A stretch of DNA of 64,000 nucleotides from UBA1494_A sp963973975 (GCA_963973975.1 CAXBCF010000002.1:62001-126000), one strand, 5' to 3'. Positions 24,515 to 33,932 are shown, counted from the first letter of the stretch. Program-made: numbers and translations. Notes: generated by a model not told the origin, from the sequence alone.

Positions 24515-26419
24515 TTAATTGTATTCGAGTAATTGATCAATACTTTGTCTTGATACCGCATGGTAATTAGGTCGAGCTTTTTCATAGATTGAAAGAGCTG
24601 TTGCTTTGCCACCATCTGATTTCAGAATTGCCTTGTAAATAGGAGTCAAAAATTTTCTCCTTCCCACACGAATTAAAAATTCCTCTGTTGAAGCTTCAGC
24701 AGCTTTGTAATTATTGGGAATCACTTTTTCAAACCACGCTGCTTGTATTTCAGAATTACCAATTGTTGTAAATTTAAAATGGGCATCCAGTTCTTTTGGT
24801 TGTTTGTCGCTTAATTCGTTTGGTAATTTTCTCACAAAATGCATCCATTCTGGAGTCATCCATTCAGAAGTTTTTAAATCCTTAGCTGCTTTTCCATCTA
24901 ACCATGCATTCAGTTCTGCTTCAACTTTCTTAAACCTTTCGGATGTTACAACTGGGCAATTATCAGGTAAACCTGTTTCAAATACCCATTCATCGATTCG
25001 GATTTCGCTTTTCCACTTTGGGTTTTCATTAAACAATGATTGATCTATTTCTTCCATGAATTTATTGGTGGTCATAACTTCGAAAGCATACTTGTCGAAA
25101 TACTCCTTTAGGAATTGATCCCATCTTTCTCTACCCACGGTTTCTTCAATTAAGCGCAGTAAAAAGTAACCTTTGTCATAAGGAATACCCGTTAATCCAT
25201 CATCTGGATTGCGTCCTTCTAAGTCAACCTTTAAACGAGTATCAGCTGAACGACCTTCTTCATTTAAGTATTCAATTTCATCTTTTAAATCTTGATGAGA
25301 AAGCAGTGCAAGCATATTGGCAAAGTCTTTTCCATAGATTTCTTCCATAATCCGATTTTCAAAATAGACCGTAAATCCTTCATTCAACCAAATGTCTTCC
25401 CAATTTGCGTTGGTAACGAGATTGCCAGACCAAGAATGAGCTAATTCATGAGCAATTAATGCCGTTAATGATCGGTCTCCTGCAATAATGGTAGGTGTTG
25501 CAAAAGTTAATCGAGGATTTTCCATGCCCCCAAATGGAAAGCTGGGTGGTAAAACTATTACATCGTATTGTCCCCAACGATAAGGGCCATACAAAGCTTC
25601 GGCTGTGTCCAACATTGCTTGCATTTCGGCAAATTCATAAGCTGCAGCTTCAATTAATTCTGCTTCTGCGTAAACACCAGTATTTCTTCCCATAGCTTTG
25701 AAATCAAGGTATCCAACTGCTAAAGCCATTAGATAAGAAGGAATGGCTTGCTTCATTTCGAAAGAATACACTCCATCTTCATTTGTTGATGTTGGGTTTT
25801 CGGCACTCATTAGCGCCATCATTCCTTTAGGAACTTGCACTGTCGCTTCGTAAGTAAAACGGATTCCCGGACTGTCCTGACATGGAATCCAAGAGCGTGC
25901 TAAAATGGCTTGCGATTGAGTAAACAAGAATGGATGTTTTTTGCCTGCAGTTTGTTGAGGGTCTAAAAATTGCAATGCATCGGCACCTTCTGAAGTTTTG
26001 TATTTGATGCTAATTTGTTTTGTTTGTGGGCTTATTGGAATTGAGAGTTTAGTTCCCAAATAATTATTAAAGCTTTCACTTTTATAATTCAATGTACTAT
26101 CTGAATCATCTCGATTTATCTCTTTGATGATTAAATCTTTACTATCTAAATAGATGGTATCAACACCTTCTTTATTATCAATTGAGTAGGTTGCAGTTGC
26201 TTCGATTAACTTATTTTCAAAATCAATTTTAGCGTTCCAGTTCAGGTGTTTTACAACTGCTTGCTCAGGACGAGCAAAACTGTGTGGGTCGTTTGTTATT
26301 TCTGTCATTTTAGTTTCAATTTCTTTTGAACTGTCACTTTCATTCGTTTGATTTGATTTAGAATCGCAAGCGCTAAGTGCTGTAAGGATGATGGTTGAGG
26401 TAATAAGTTTTAGATACAT
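24515..26419 (-). CDS. M1 family metallo-aminopeptidase, lipoprotein
   Basis: This 634-aa enzyme has a lipoprotein signal (LSAC, acylated Cys18), an N-terminal beta domain, GGMENP at about 297-302 and the zinc site HELAH at 324-328 with the distal Glu in NEGFT near 347. The C-terminal helical part fits the leukotriene-A4-hydrolase-like subfamily. It should trim peptides in the periplasm or at the outer membrane. The lipobox and the signal are clear. A second, larger M1 peptidase lies at 60704-63115. Confidence 0.93.
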   Translation of the reverse strand: MYLKLITSTIILTALSACDSKSNQTNESDSSKEIETKMTEITNDPHSFARPEQAVVKHLNWNAKIDFENKLIEATATYSIDNKEGVDTIYLDSKDLIIKEINRDDSDSTLNYKSESFNNYLGTKLSIPISPQTKQISIKYKTSEGADALQFLDPQQTAGKKHPFLFTQSQAILARSWIPCQDSPGIRFTYEATVQVPKGMMALMSAENPTSTNEDGVYSFEMKQAIPSYLMALAVGYLDFKAMGRNTGVYAEAELIEAAAYEFAEMQAMLDTAEALYGPYRWGQYDVIVLPPSFPFGGMENPRLTFATPTIIAGDRSLTALIAHELAHSWSGNLVTNANWEDIWLNEGFTVYFENRIMEEIYGKDFANMLALLSHQDLKDEIEYLNEEGRSADTRLKVDLEGRNPDDGLTGIPYDKGYFLLRLIEETVGRERWDQFLKEYFDKYAFEVMTTNKFMEEIDQSLFNENPKWKSEIRIDEWVFETGLPDNCPVVTSERFKKVEAELNAWLDGKAAKDLKTSEWMTPEWMHFVRKLPNELSDKQPKELDAHFKFTTIGNSEIQAAWFEKVIPNNYKAAEASTEEFLIRVGRRKFLTPIYKAILKSDGGKATALSIYEKARPNYHAVSRQSIDQLLEYN

Positions 26420-26575
26420 AGTTTAAAAATTAATTTGCGACCAAGTTAAGCAAAGTGCTATGCTTTGGAAAAATCAATTCTCATCATTTTGACTTAACAT
26501 AGAATTAACGTCAAAATAATGGTTTGATAATTTATTATAAATGTATGGTCTAGACTAGCATATTACTTTTGGCGT

Positions 26576-26899
26576 ATGAGAAAATACCTACTTTCTTTTA
26601 TTCTTTTAAGTTTTATTGTTTGCGCAGAAGCCCTAGCAGGCGGGGGTTCTAAAACAACTGAGTTGAAAGGAAAAATTACAGATCGCTTTGGAGAACCATT
26701 AATTGGTGCACAAATTAAAATTTCAAGCACTAATCAAGAAGTTTATACTGACTTTGAAGGTTCATTTGTAATTGATCAACTACCTGTTTCTGAACAAGAA
26801 CTTAAAATCAGTCACATTTCTCATGTTGACAAAACAGTTGTGATTGATTTGACTAGTCAAACTGAAAGTCAACTACAATTTCAGCTCTCTTCTAAATAA
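26576..26899 (+). CDS. Small carboxypeptidase-like regulatory domain protein
   Basis: This 107-aa protein has a signal peptide (about 21 residues, ending EALAGG) and a single CarboxypepD_reg-like domain (GKITDRFGEPLIGAQIKI, YTDFEGSFVIDQL). It consists of that domain alone, with no receptor barrel. A TACTTTTG box at 26564-26571 lies only 4 bp before the ATG, which would give a leaderless transcript, although no good -33 element is seen. Confidence 0.8.
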   Translation: MRKYLLSFILLSFIVCAEALAGGGSKTTELKGKITDRFGEPLIGAQIKISSTNQEVYTDFEGSFVIDQLPVSEQELKISHISHVDKTVVIDLTSQTESQLQFQLSSK

Positions 26900-27002
26900 T
26901 TCACTTTTCATTATTTTATTGATTTCCAACGAATAAGATGTCTTCAATGTTAAGTTTTACTATGATCTAGCTTTCAATGTTATCAAATCGTTAATTTTTT
27001 AT

Positions 27003-27010
27003 TACCTTTG
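27003..27010 (+). promoter_or_regulatory. Candidate -7 box for the MORN-repeat gene
   Basis: TACCTTTG matches the Bacteroidetes -7 consensus TAnnTTTG, 26 bp before the start codon at 27037. The -33 element is weak. Confidence 0.35.
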
Positions 27011-27036
27011 TGTTATTCAAAATTAAATTTAAAGTT

Positions 27037-27501
27037 ATGAGAAAAGTTGGATTAGTGATATTGATGGCAGTATTCTTTGTCGGAAGTATTAAAGCGCAAG
27101 ATGGATTGGTGTTCGAAAACGGACAGTTTTACACCTCAAACAATGAACTAGTAAAAGGAGAGTATTCTACTTATCATGCAAATGGAAAGGTTGAAGCAAC
27201 ATATACTTTAGTAAATGGAGTTTTAAACGGACAAGCAGTTTTTTATTATCCAAATGGAAGTCAGCAAGAAATTGGAATGTATAAAGATGGTGAAAAGCAT
27301 GGGTCTTGGATTAGGTGGAATGAAAACGGTAAAAAAGTTACTGATGCAGCCTATTACTTAGGAGAGAAAAATGGGGAATGGAAAATCTGGGACAATGAAG
27401 GCAATTTAAGATATGAATTGCATTACAACAAAGGTGCTAGAATTGGTGTTTGGAAAATGTGGGATACCAATGGAGAATTAGTTTCTGAGAGAGCGTATTA
27501 G
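27037..27501 (+). CDS. YwqK/MORN-repeat secreted protein
   Basis: This 154-aa protein has a signal peptide (ends SIKAQDG) and about five repeats of the NGxxxGxWxxW type (NGSQQEIGMYKDGEKHGSW, EKNGEWKIWDNEGN, ARIGVWKMWDTNGE). Databases label this family antitoxin YwqK, but there is no toxin gene here and the signal peptide argues for a surface or periplasmic role. A terminator follows. ATG 27037 was preferred over 27010 because the signal peptide begins MRKVG. Confidence 0.85.
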   Translation: MRKVGLVILMAVFFVGSIKAQDGLVFENGQFYTSNNELVKGEYSTYHANGKVEATYTLVNGVLNGQAVFYYPNGSQQEIGMYKDGEKHGSWIRWNENGKKVTDAAYYLGEKNGEWKIWDNEGNLRYELHYNKGARIGVWKMWDTNGELVSERAY

Positions 27502-27532
27502 TAAAATAATATTCTTTCTTTCTGTTAGTTGA

Positions 27533-27567
27533 AAATGGAGATATCGCAAGATTTCTCCATTTTTTTT
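27533..27567 (+). terminator. Rho-independent terminator
   Basis: AAATGGAGA (27533-27541) pairs with TCTCCATTT (27554-27562), followed by a T run. It separates the MORN-repeat gene from isocitrate dehydrogenase. Confidence 0.85.
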
Positions 27568-27593
27568 GACTTTTTTTTGAGCTTAATTAAGGC

Positions 27594-27601
27594 TAACTTT
27601 G
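27594..27601 (+). promoter_or_regulatory. Candidate -7 box for isocitrate dehydrogenase
   Basis: TAACTTTG fits TAnnTTTG, 61 bp upstream of the ATG. TTG triplets lie upstream but the spacing is not ideal. Confidence 0.35.
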
Positions 27602-27661
27602 CAATCCTTAATTTTTAACTGATTAAGCGTAAATCTTGCTTTGTAAAAAATTATATTATCA

Positions 27662-29875
27662 ATGAAATCGACTATTTATTATACCCTAACAGACGAAGCA
27701 CCAGCTATAGCAACTTATTCTTTTTTACCAATTGTTCAGCGTTTTATCAAAGCCGCAGGAATAAGTGTTGAAACAAAAGATATTTCTTTGGCTGGAAGGA
27801 TTTTAGCTAACTTTTCTGAATACTTAAACGATAGTCAAAAAGTAAAAAATGCGCTAGAAGAATTAGCCAAATTCACAGATGACCCGAAAGTAAACATTAT
27901 AAAATTGCCAAACATAAGTGCTTCAATGCCACAGTTGGCAGAAGCTATTTCTGAATTACAAAATCAAGGATTTTCAATTCCAAATTATCCTAATAATCCA
28001 AAAAATAAAGAAGAGCAAGCTATTAAGGCCAAATACGATAAGATAAAGGGAAGTGCTGTAAATCCGGTTTTAAGAGAAGGGAACTCAGATCGAAGAGCTC
28101 CAAAAGCAGTTAAGGAATTTGCAAGAAACTATCCACATAGCATGGGAGAATGGTCAAAAGATTCTAAAACTCATGTAGCAAGCATGAAAGGAAATGATTT
28201 CTTTTCCAATGAGCTATCAAAAACTATCACTAAACCAGAAACAGTATCCATTGAGTTACATGCTTCAGACGGAACTAAGCAAGTTTTGAAAGATAAATTG
28301 GCTCTTCTAGAAGGTGAGGTGATTGATGCCACTTTCATGAGCAAAAAAGCATTGGTAGAGTTTCTTGAAAAAGAAAAAGAAGCTGCAAAAGCACAAGGAG
28401 TCTTGTTTTCAGTTCACTTGAAAGCTACCATGATGAAAGTTTCTGATCCAATTATTTTTGGTCAAGTTGTTCGAGTTTTTTTTAAGGATGTATTTGAGGA
28501 ATACCAATCAACTTTTGAAAAAATTGGTGTGAATCCAAATGATGGACTGGGTAAGCTGATGCAACAAATCAATCAATTGTCTGATGCTGAAAAGAAAAAA
28601 ATCATAACTTCTATAGAAAAAGCAATTGCTGAAGGACCTGCTTTGGCAATGGTTGATTCCGATCATGGAATTACTAATCTTCATGTTCCTAGTGATGTAA
28701 TTGTTGATGCTTCTATGCCCGCAATGATTCGAACTTCAGGAAAGATGTGGAATGCAGAAGGAAAGGCTCAAGATACCAAAGCAATTATTCCAGATAGCAG
28801 TTATGCAGGAATTTATGAAGCCACAATTGATTTTTGTAGAGAAAATGGTGCTTTTGATCCAAGAACAATGGGAACTGTTCCCAATGTTGGACTAATGGCT
28901 CAAAAAGCAGAGGAATACGGCTCGCACGATAAAACTTTCGAAATTCAGAAAAACGGAACTGTCAAAGTACTTGCTTCATCTGGAGATGTTTTAATGGAGC
29001 ACCAGGTTGAACAAGGAGATATTTGGAGAATGTGTCAAGTAAAAGATGCTCCAATTCGAAATTGGGTGAAGTTGGCAATTGACAGAGCTAGAGCAACTTC
29101 TTGGCCTACAGTTTTTTGGTTAGACAAAAACAGAGCGCATGATGCTCAATTGATTTTGAAAGTCGAAAAGTATTTGGCTGAAGTTGATACAAAAGGCTTA
29201 GATATTAAAATATTGGCTCCTAAAGAAGCGTGTTTATACACATTGAAAAGAGTGAAAAATGGAGAAAATACCATTTCTGTTACAGGAAATGTTTTACGCG
29301 ATTACTTGACAGATTTATTTCCAATTTTGGAATTGGGAACTTCAGCTAAAATGTTGTCGATTGTGCCTTTGATGAAAGGGGGAGGTCTGTTTGAAACCGG
29401 AGCTGGCGGTTCTGCTCCAAAACATGTTCAACAACTGATTGAAGAAAATCATTTGCGATGGGATTCTTTGGGAGAGTTTTTAGCATTGGCGGTTTCTTTA
29501 GAGCATTTAGGTGAAAAGTTTGATAATAATCAAGCATTAATTTTAGCAGATTGCCTTGATAAAGCGACTGAGAAAGTTCTCATGAATGAAAAATCTCCTT
29601 CACGAAAAGTGAAGGAAATTGATAATCGTGGCAGTCATTTTTATTTAGCTCTTTATTGGGCTGAAGCTTTGAGTGAGCAAAATGAAGATGAGGAATTAAA
29701 AAAATACTTTACTGCTCTTTTTAATGATTTAAAACAAAATGAGCTAAAAATAGTAAATGAGTTAATTGAAGTTCAAGGGCAAGCAGTTGACATGAAAGGA
29801 TACTATCGTCCAAATCAGGATGTTTTAGTGAAGGTGATGCGACCGAGTGAAACGCTTAATAAAATAATCAATTAA
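27662..29875 (+). CDS. icd: NADP-dependent isocitrate dehydrogenase, monomeric type
   Basis: This 737-aa enzyme oxidises isocitrate to 2-oxoglutarate in the TCA cycle using NADP. The length and family phrases mark the monomeric class (IDH-II), distinct from the 420-residue dimeric enzyme: YTLTDEAPAIATYSFLPI at the start, LREGNSDRRAPKAVK near 140, ETGAGGSAPKHVQQ, and RGSHFYLALYWAEAL near 660. The gene is preceded by its own promoter region after a terminator. Confidence 0.96.
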   Translation: MKSTIYYTLTDEAPAIATYSFLPIVQRFIKAAGISVETKDISLAGRILANFSEYLNDSQKVKNALEELAKFTDDPKVNIIKLPNISASMPQLAEAISELQNQGFSIPNYPNNPKNKEEQAIKAKYDKIKGSAVNPVLREGNSDRRAPKAVKEFARNYPHSMGEWSKDSKTHVASMKGNDFFSNELSKTITKPETVSIELHASDGTKQVLKDKLALLEGEVIDATFMSKKALVEFLEKEKEAAKAQGVLFSVHLKATMMKVSDPIIFGQVVRVFFKDVFEEYQSTFEKIGVNPNDGLGKLMQQINQLSDAEKKKIITSIEKAIAEGPALAMVDSDHGITNLHVPSDVIVDASMPAMIRTSGKMWNAEGKAQDTKAIIPDSSYAGIYEATIDFCRENGAFDPRTMGTVPNVGLMAQKAEEYGSHDKTFEIQKNGTVKVLASSGDVLMEHQVEQGDIWRMCQVKDAPIRNWVKLAIDRARATSWPTVFWLDKNRAHDAQLILKVEKYLAEVDTKGLDIKILAPKEACLYTLKRVKNGENTISVTGNVLRDYLTDLFPILELGTSAKMLSIVPLMKGGGLFETGAGGSAPKHVQQLIEENHLRWDSLGEFLALAVSLEHLGEKFDNNQALILADCLDKATEKVLMNEKSPSRKVKEIDNRGSHFYLALYWAEALSEQNEDEELKKYFTALFNDLKQNELKIVNELIEVQGQAVDMKGYYRPNQDVLVKVMRPSETLNKIIN

Positions 29876-29961
29876 CGACAGAAAGCTTTTTTTAATCAAT
29901 ATATCGAATACAAGTTACAATTCGATCTTTCTCTTCCGGTTCAATTTTTTTGATAAATAAC

Positions 29962-30846
29962 ATGAGTAATCCACATAAAGCAGGCTTTGTAAATATCATT
30001 GGGCATCCCAATGTGGGTAAATCAACGCTCATGAATCATTTGGTTGGCGAACGGCTTTCTATTATTACACCTAAAGCTCAAACAACTCGTCATCGAATTC
30101 TGGGAATTGTAAACCAGCCTGATTATCAAATTATCTATTCTGATACTCCCGGAATTATTGATCCAGCCTATAAAATGCAAGAGGGCATGATGAAATTTGT
30201 CTATGCTTCTTTACAAGACGCAGACATTGTTTTATTGATGTTGGAAAGTGGTCAGAAAGAGTTAAAAGATAAAAAGTTAAATGATTTTCTAAGCAATACT
30301 GAATTACCTGTTTTATTGTTGATTAACAAAATTGATTTGAGCAATCAAGAGCAGTTGGAAAGTGAAATAAATCATTGGAAAGCAATTTATCCTAAAGCGA
30401 TTGTTCTCCCAATTTCGGCTTTACACGGCTTTAATATTGAGATGTTACAAAAGTATTTGATTGATTTACTTCCTGAAAGCCCACCTTATTATCCAAAAGA
30501 TACTTTGACTGATAAGTCAGAGCGCTTTTTTGTTGAAGAAAAGATTAGAGAAAAAATACTGATGAATTTTGGTCAAGAAATACCTTATTCTATTGAGGTT
30601 TATGTAGATACTTTTAAGGAAAGTGAATCAATCATAAAAATTAGAGCCATAATTTATACGGCAAGAGAAAGCCAAAAGGCTATTTTGATTGGCAAGGGTG
30701 GAAATAAATTGAAAAAAGTGGGAACAGATGCCCGCAAGGATTTAGAAGCTTTTTTTGAAAAGCAATTATTTTTAGAGCTTTTTGTAAAAGTGAACAAGGA
30801 TTGGAGAAACGATGAAAGTCAATTGAAACGTTTTGGTTATTTATAA
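29962..30846 (+). CDS. era: GTPase Era
   Basis: This 294-aa GTPase has GHPNVGKST (G1), DTPG (G3) and NKID (G4), followed by a C-terminal KH domain with the family segment LIGKGGNKLKKVGTDARKDLE. Era binds the 3' end of 16S rRNA during 30S maturation. The start is ATG 29962 (MSNPHKAGFVNIIG); a TTG 12 bp earlier is less likely. der follows after 5 bp, giving a two-gene ribosome-assembly operon. Confidence 0.96.
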   Translation: MSNPHKAGFVNIIGHPNVGKSTLMNHLVGERLSIITPKAQTTRHRILGIVNQPDYQIIYSDTPGIIDPAYKMQEGMMKFVYASLQDADIVLLMLESGQKELKDKKLNDFLSNTELPVLLLINKIDLSNQEQLESEINHWKAIYPKAIVLPISALHGFNIEMLQKYLIDLLPESPPYYPKDTLTDKSERFFVEEKIREKILMNFGQEIPYSIEVYVDTFKESESIIKIRAIIYTARESQKAILIGKGGNKLKKVGTDARKDLEAFFEKQLFLELFVKVNKDWRNDESQLKRFGYL

Positions 30847-30851
30847 AAATT

Positions 30852-32162
30852 ATGGCAAATATTATCGCAATAGTAGGGAGACCTAACGTCGGAAAATCAA
30901 CTTTATTTAATCGTTTAACAGAGAGCCGAAAAGCCATTGTTGATGAGCAAAGTGGTGTTACAAGAGATCGTCAATACGGGAAAGGCAACTGGGCAGGAAA
31001 GGAATTTACCTTGATTGACACAGGAGGTTATGTCAGAGGTTCTGAAGATGTTTTCGAAGATGAGATTAGAAAACAAGTAGAAATTGCCATCGAAGAAGCG
31101 AATTTGATTGTTTTTGTTCTTGATGTAATCGTGGGAATCACTGATTTAGATTTAGCTGTAGCGAGTATGCTACGTAAATCCAAAAAGAAAATTTTTATCG
31201 TCGCCAATAAAGTGGATAACCATGAGCGAATTGCTGATGCTTATCAATTTTACTCCTTGGGTTTAGGGGAAGAGATTTTTACACTTTCTAGTATTAATGG
31301 AAGTGGGACAGGTGAATTGTTGGACAAATTGGTGGAAGATTTACCTTTTGAAGAAGATGAAGAACCATCTGATATTCCTAGGATTGCAATTGTCGGTCGG
31401 CCAAATGTGGGTAAATCATCTTTTGTAAACACCTTGATTGGTCAAGAACGAAATATAGTAACCCCGATTGCTGGTACAACAAGAGATGCAGTTGGAACTA
31501 GGTATACAGCCTTTGGATTTGATTTTATATTAACCGACACTGCTGGACTTAGAAAAAAGTCGAAAGTTGATGAAGATGTTGAGTTTTATTCAGTAATGCG
31601 TTCTATTCGAGCAATAGAAAACTCAGATGTCTGTGTGATTTTAATTGAGGCCAACGAAGGCATGATGGCACAGGACATGAATATTTTCACATTGGCACTT
31701 AGAAATAAAAAGGGCATTGTAATCATGGTGAACAAATGGGATTTGATTGAAAGTAAATCTTCAAATACCATGAAAGAATTTAAGGAGCAAATCACTAGAA
31801 AAATTGCTCCTTTTACAGATGTACCCATTATTTTCACTTCGGTTATAGAAAAACAAAGAATACACGATGTATTAAAAACTGCTGTTAAGGTTTTTGAGAA
31901 TAGAACTAAAAAAATTCCTACCAATTTATTAAACAAAGTGATGCTTCCTATCATCGAGTCATCGCCTCCTCCATCAATAAAAGGGAAGTTTATAAAGGTG
32001 AAATTTGTAACTATGTTGCCAACCTATAAGCCAACTTTTGTATTTTACTGCAATCATCCACAATATGTTAAAGAAGCCTACAAGCGATTTGTAGAAAATC
32101 GTTTGCGTGAAAAATTTGAACTCACAGGAGTTCCAATTCAATTGTTTTTTAGAAAAAAATAA
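30852..32162 (+). CDS. der: GTPase Der (EngA)
   Basis: This 436-aa protein has two tandem GTPase domains, each with a G1 motif (GRPNVGKST near residue 9 and GRPNVGKSS near 181), then a KH-like C-terminal domain (PTYKPTFVFYCNHP). It acts in 50S subunit assembly. Length and domain order are normal. It ends about 220 bp before a bidirectional terminator shared with metK. Confidence 0.97.
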   Translation: MANIIAIVGRPNVGKSTLFNRLTESRKAIVDEQSGVTRDRQYGKGNWAGKEFTLIDTGGYVRGSEDVFEDEIRKQVEIAIEEANLIVFVLDVIVGITDLDLAVASMLRKSKKKIFIVANKVDNHERIADAYQFYSLGLGEEIFTLSSINGSGTGELLDKLVEDLPFEEDEEPSDIPRIAIVGRPNVGKSSFVNTLIGQERNIVTPIAGTTRDAVGTRYTAFGFDFILTDTAGLRKKSKVDEDVEFYSVMRSIRAIENSDVCVILIEANEGMMAQDMNIFTLALRNKKGIVIMVNKWDLIESKSSNTMKEFKEQITRKIAPFTDVPIIFTSVIEKQRIHDVLKTAVKVFENRTKKIPTNLLNKVMLPIIESSPPPSIKGKFIKVKFVTMLPTYKPTFVFYCNHPQYVKEAYKRFVENRLREKFELTGVPIQLFFRKK

Positions 32163-32380
32163 TGCCAAAGTAGTATTTTAATGCCGTTGATATTACTTCG
32201 CGGTCTTTGCGAAAAAAAAACTTTGCGCTCCTTTGCGAGAAAAAAGAAAATTTCACGCAAAGCTCGCAGAGAATACGCTAAGTACGCTAAGAGGTAGTGC
32301 TAATTATTAAATTGAGGCTTATACCATTACACCTTTTTATTTATTGTCGCAACAATATTTCCTAAGGTACAACATAAAAA
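32163..32380. other. Intergenic region with CTTTGCG-type short repeats
   Basis: Between der and the metK terminator. From about 32199 to 32295 the sequence repeats short phrases: GGTCTTTGCGA, CTTTGCGCTCCTTTGCGAG, ACGCAAAGCTCGCAGAG and TACGCTAAGTACGCTAAG. Phrases like these are scattered in intergenic DNA of many Bacteroidetes. No coding frame. Confidence 0.6.
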
Positions 32381-32407
32381 AAAAGCCGCTGTTTCAGCGG
32401 CTTTTTT
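32381..32407. terminator. Bidirectional terminator between der and metK
   Basis: AAAAGCCGCTG (32381-32391) and CAGCGGCTTTT (32395-32405) pair around a TTT loop, with A and T runs on the two sides so that it can end transcripts from both convergent genes. Confidence 0.95.
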
Positions 32408-32424
32408 ATATATCTATTTGGCTT

Positions 32425-33678
32425 TTAAAGTGAAAAGCTTTTTTTGACTTTATCTACATAGTTCAATTCTTCCCAAGGGAATAATTTAACTTTTAAAGTT
32501 TTACTTTCTCCATCAGGAGATTTGAAAGTCTTTTCTACTTCTTCACACTTTCTACCCATGTGACCGTAAGCAGCAGTTTCAGAATAAATTGGTGAACGAA
32601 GGTTGAATCGAGTTTCAATAGCATATGGTCGCATGTCAAAGATTTCAGACAATTTTTTTGCAATTTCACCGTCGTTTAAATCAACTTTAGCAGTTCCGTA
32701 TGTATTTACATAAAGTCCCATTGGTTTTGCAACTCCAATTGCATATGCAACTTGAACCAATACTTCGTCAGCAACTCCTGCAGCAACTAAATTTTTTGCA
32801 ATATGTCTTGTTGCATAGGCAGCAGATCGATCAACTTTACTTGGATCTTTCCCTGAAAAAGCACCACCACCGTGAGCTCCTTTTCCACCATAAGTATCAA
32901 CTATGATCTTTCTTCCAGTTAATCCAGTATCACCGTGTGGTCCACCAATTACGAATATGCCAGTTGGGTTGATGTGGTAAGTGATTTGACTGTTGAAAAG
33001 CTTTTGAGTTGATTCAGGAAGCAAAGCTTTTACTCTTGGAATTAAAATTTCTATTACGTCTTTTTTAATTTTTGCCAACATAATAGCTTCTGTATCAAAA
33101 TCATCGTGTTGAGTTGAAACAACAATGGTATCAATTCTAACTGGTTGATTATTGTCGTCGTATTCAATGGTTACTTGAGATTTTGAATCTGGACGCAAGT
33201 AAGTTATTTCCTTGTTTTCTCTTCTTAATGCTGCCAACTCTTTTAAAAGTAGGTGAGAGATTTCTAAAGGAAGCGGCATATAGCTTTCCGTTTCGTTGGT
33301 AGCATAGCCAAACATCATTCCCTGGTCTCCAGCACCTTGTTCTTCTTTATTTGCACGCTCAACTCCTTGGTTAATATCAGGCGATTGCTCATGAATAGCA
33401 GAAAATACACCACAGCTATTTCCATCAAACATGTATTCGCTTTTGTTGTAACCAATTTTATTGATTACTTCCCTTGCAATCACTTGCACATCTAAATATG
33501 CTTTAGACTTTACTTCTCCTGCTAATACAACTTGACCTGTAGTTACAAGAGTTTCACAAGCAACTTTTGATTCTTTATCGAAAGCTAAGAAATTGTCAAT
33601 GAGTGCATCAGAGATTTGATCGGCAACTTTATCAGGATGTCCTTCTGATACTGATTCTGAGGTAAATAGGTAAGCCAT
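32425..33678 (-). CDS. metK: S-adenosylmethionine synthetase
   Basis: This 417-aa enzyme makes SAM from methionine and ATP. Motifs include SEGHPDKVADQISDA near residue 11, the ATP-site glycine loop GGGAFSGKDPSKVDRS and GPHGDTGLTGRKI. It is longer than E. coli MetK (384) by insertions typical of Bacteroidetes. The transcript starts with a SAM-II riboswitch, so product feedback is likely. Confidence 0.97.
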   Translation of the reverse strand: MAYLFTSESVSEGHPDKVADQISDALIDNFLAFDKESKVACETLVTTGQVVLAGEVKSKAYLDVQVIAREVINKIGYNKSEYMFDGNSCGVFSAIHEQSPDINQGVERANKEEQGAGDQGMMFGYATNETESYMPLPLEISHLLLKELAALRRENKEITYLRPDSKSQVTIEYDDNNQPVRIDTIVVSTQHDDFDTEAIMLAKIKKDVIEILIPRVKALLPESTQKLFNSQITYHINPTGIFVIGGPHGDTGLTGRKIIVDTYGGKGAHGGGAFSGKDPSKVDRSAAYATRHIAKNLVAAGVADEVLVQVAYAIGVAKPMGLYVNTYGTAKVDLNDGEIAKKLSEIFDMRPYAIETRFNLRSPIYSETAAYGHMGRKCEEVEKTFKSPDGESKTLKVKLFPWEELNYVDKVKKSFSL

Positions 33679-33705
33679 TTATTATATTTTAATATTAATA
33701 CTTGT

Positions 33706-33773
33706 AAAAAAAATGGCTGTAAGCAACGAGAAAATCAACATTTTAGCATTTTTTCAAGTGGTTGCAAGCAGCC
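33706..33773 (-). terminator. Terminator-like hairpin overlapping the metK riboswitch
   Basis: On the minus strand GGCTGCTTGCAAC (33773-33761) can pair with GTTGCTTACAGCC (33727-33715) except for a 3-base internal mismatch. Eight T residues follow (33713-33706). The 5' arm lies inside the riboswitch aptamer, so the two folds exclude each other. Confidence 0.6.
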
Positions 33774-33791
33774 AAATTAATCCACTTTTTT
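33739..33791 (-). promoter_or_regulatory. SAM-II riboswitch upstream of metK
   Basis: The minus strand reads AAGTGG, then ATTAATTTGGCTGCTTGCAA, then CCACTT, then GAAAAAATGCTAAAATG. This matches the SAM-II layout: a P1 stem (AAGTGG/CCACTT), a U-rich loop ending UUGCAA, and a downstream GCUAAA. UUUGGC in the loop can pair with GCUAAA to make the pseudoknot. It begins just after a candidate -7 box and sits about 60 nt before the metK start. SAM-II aptamers are known from alphaproteobacteria and Bacteroidetes. Confidence 0.85.
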
Positions 33792-33798
33792 GAGAGGG

Positions 33799-33806
33799 CA
33801 AATGTA
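33799..33806 (-). promoter_or_regulatory. metK: Candidate metK promoter -7 box
   Basis: TACATTTG on the minus strand matches TAnnTTTG. It places the transcript start about 5 bp downstream, right at the beginning of the SAM-II aptamer. Confidence 0.55.
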
Positions 33807-33891
33807 CTTTTTAATACTAAATAATAACACTTGAGTCTTAATTAATTTTTAATCTAGCAATCTATTAAAAGGACTTATAGTTTTCAAAAAA

Positions 33892-33922
33892 CTAATCCCT
33901 ATGAAAATTTCATAGGGATTAG
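33892..33922 (-). terminator. Rho-independent terminator
   Basis: A 13-15-bp perfect stem (CTAATCCCTATGA against TCATAGGGATTAG) with an AT loop, followed on the minus strand by six T residues. It ends transcription of the 163-aa gene just upstream. Confidence 0.9.
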
Positions 33923-33932
33923 ACTTATAAAT

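Noticed and set aside
27037..27501. Antitoxin of a toxin-antitoxin pair (YwqK label)
   Set aside because: The protein is secreted MORN repeats, and no toxin gene is adjacent.
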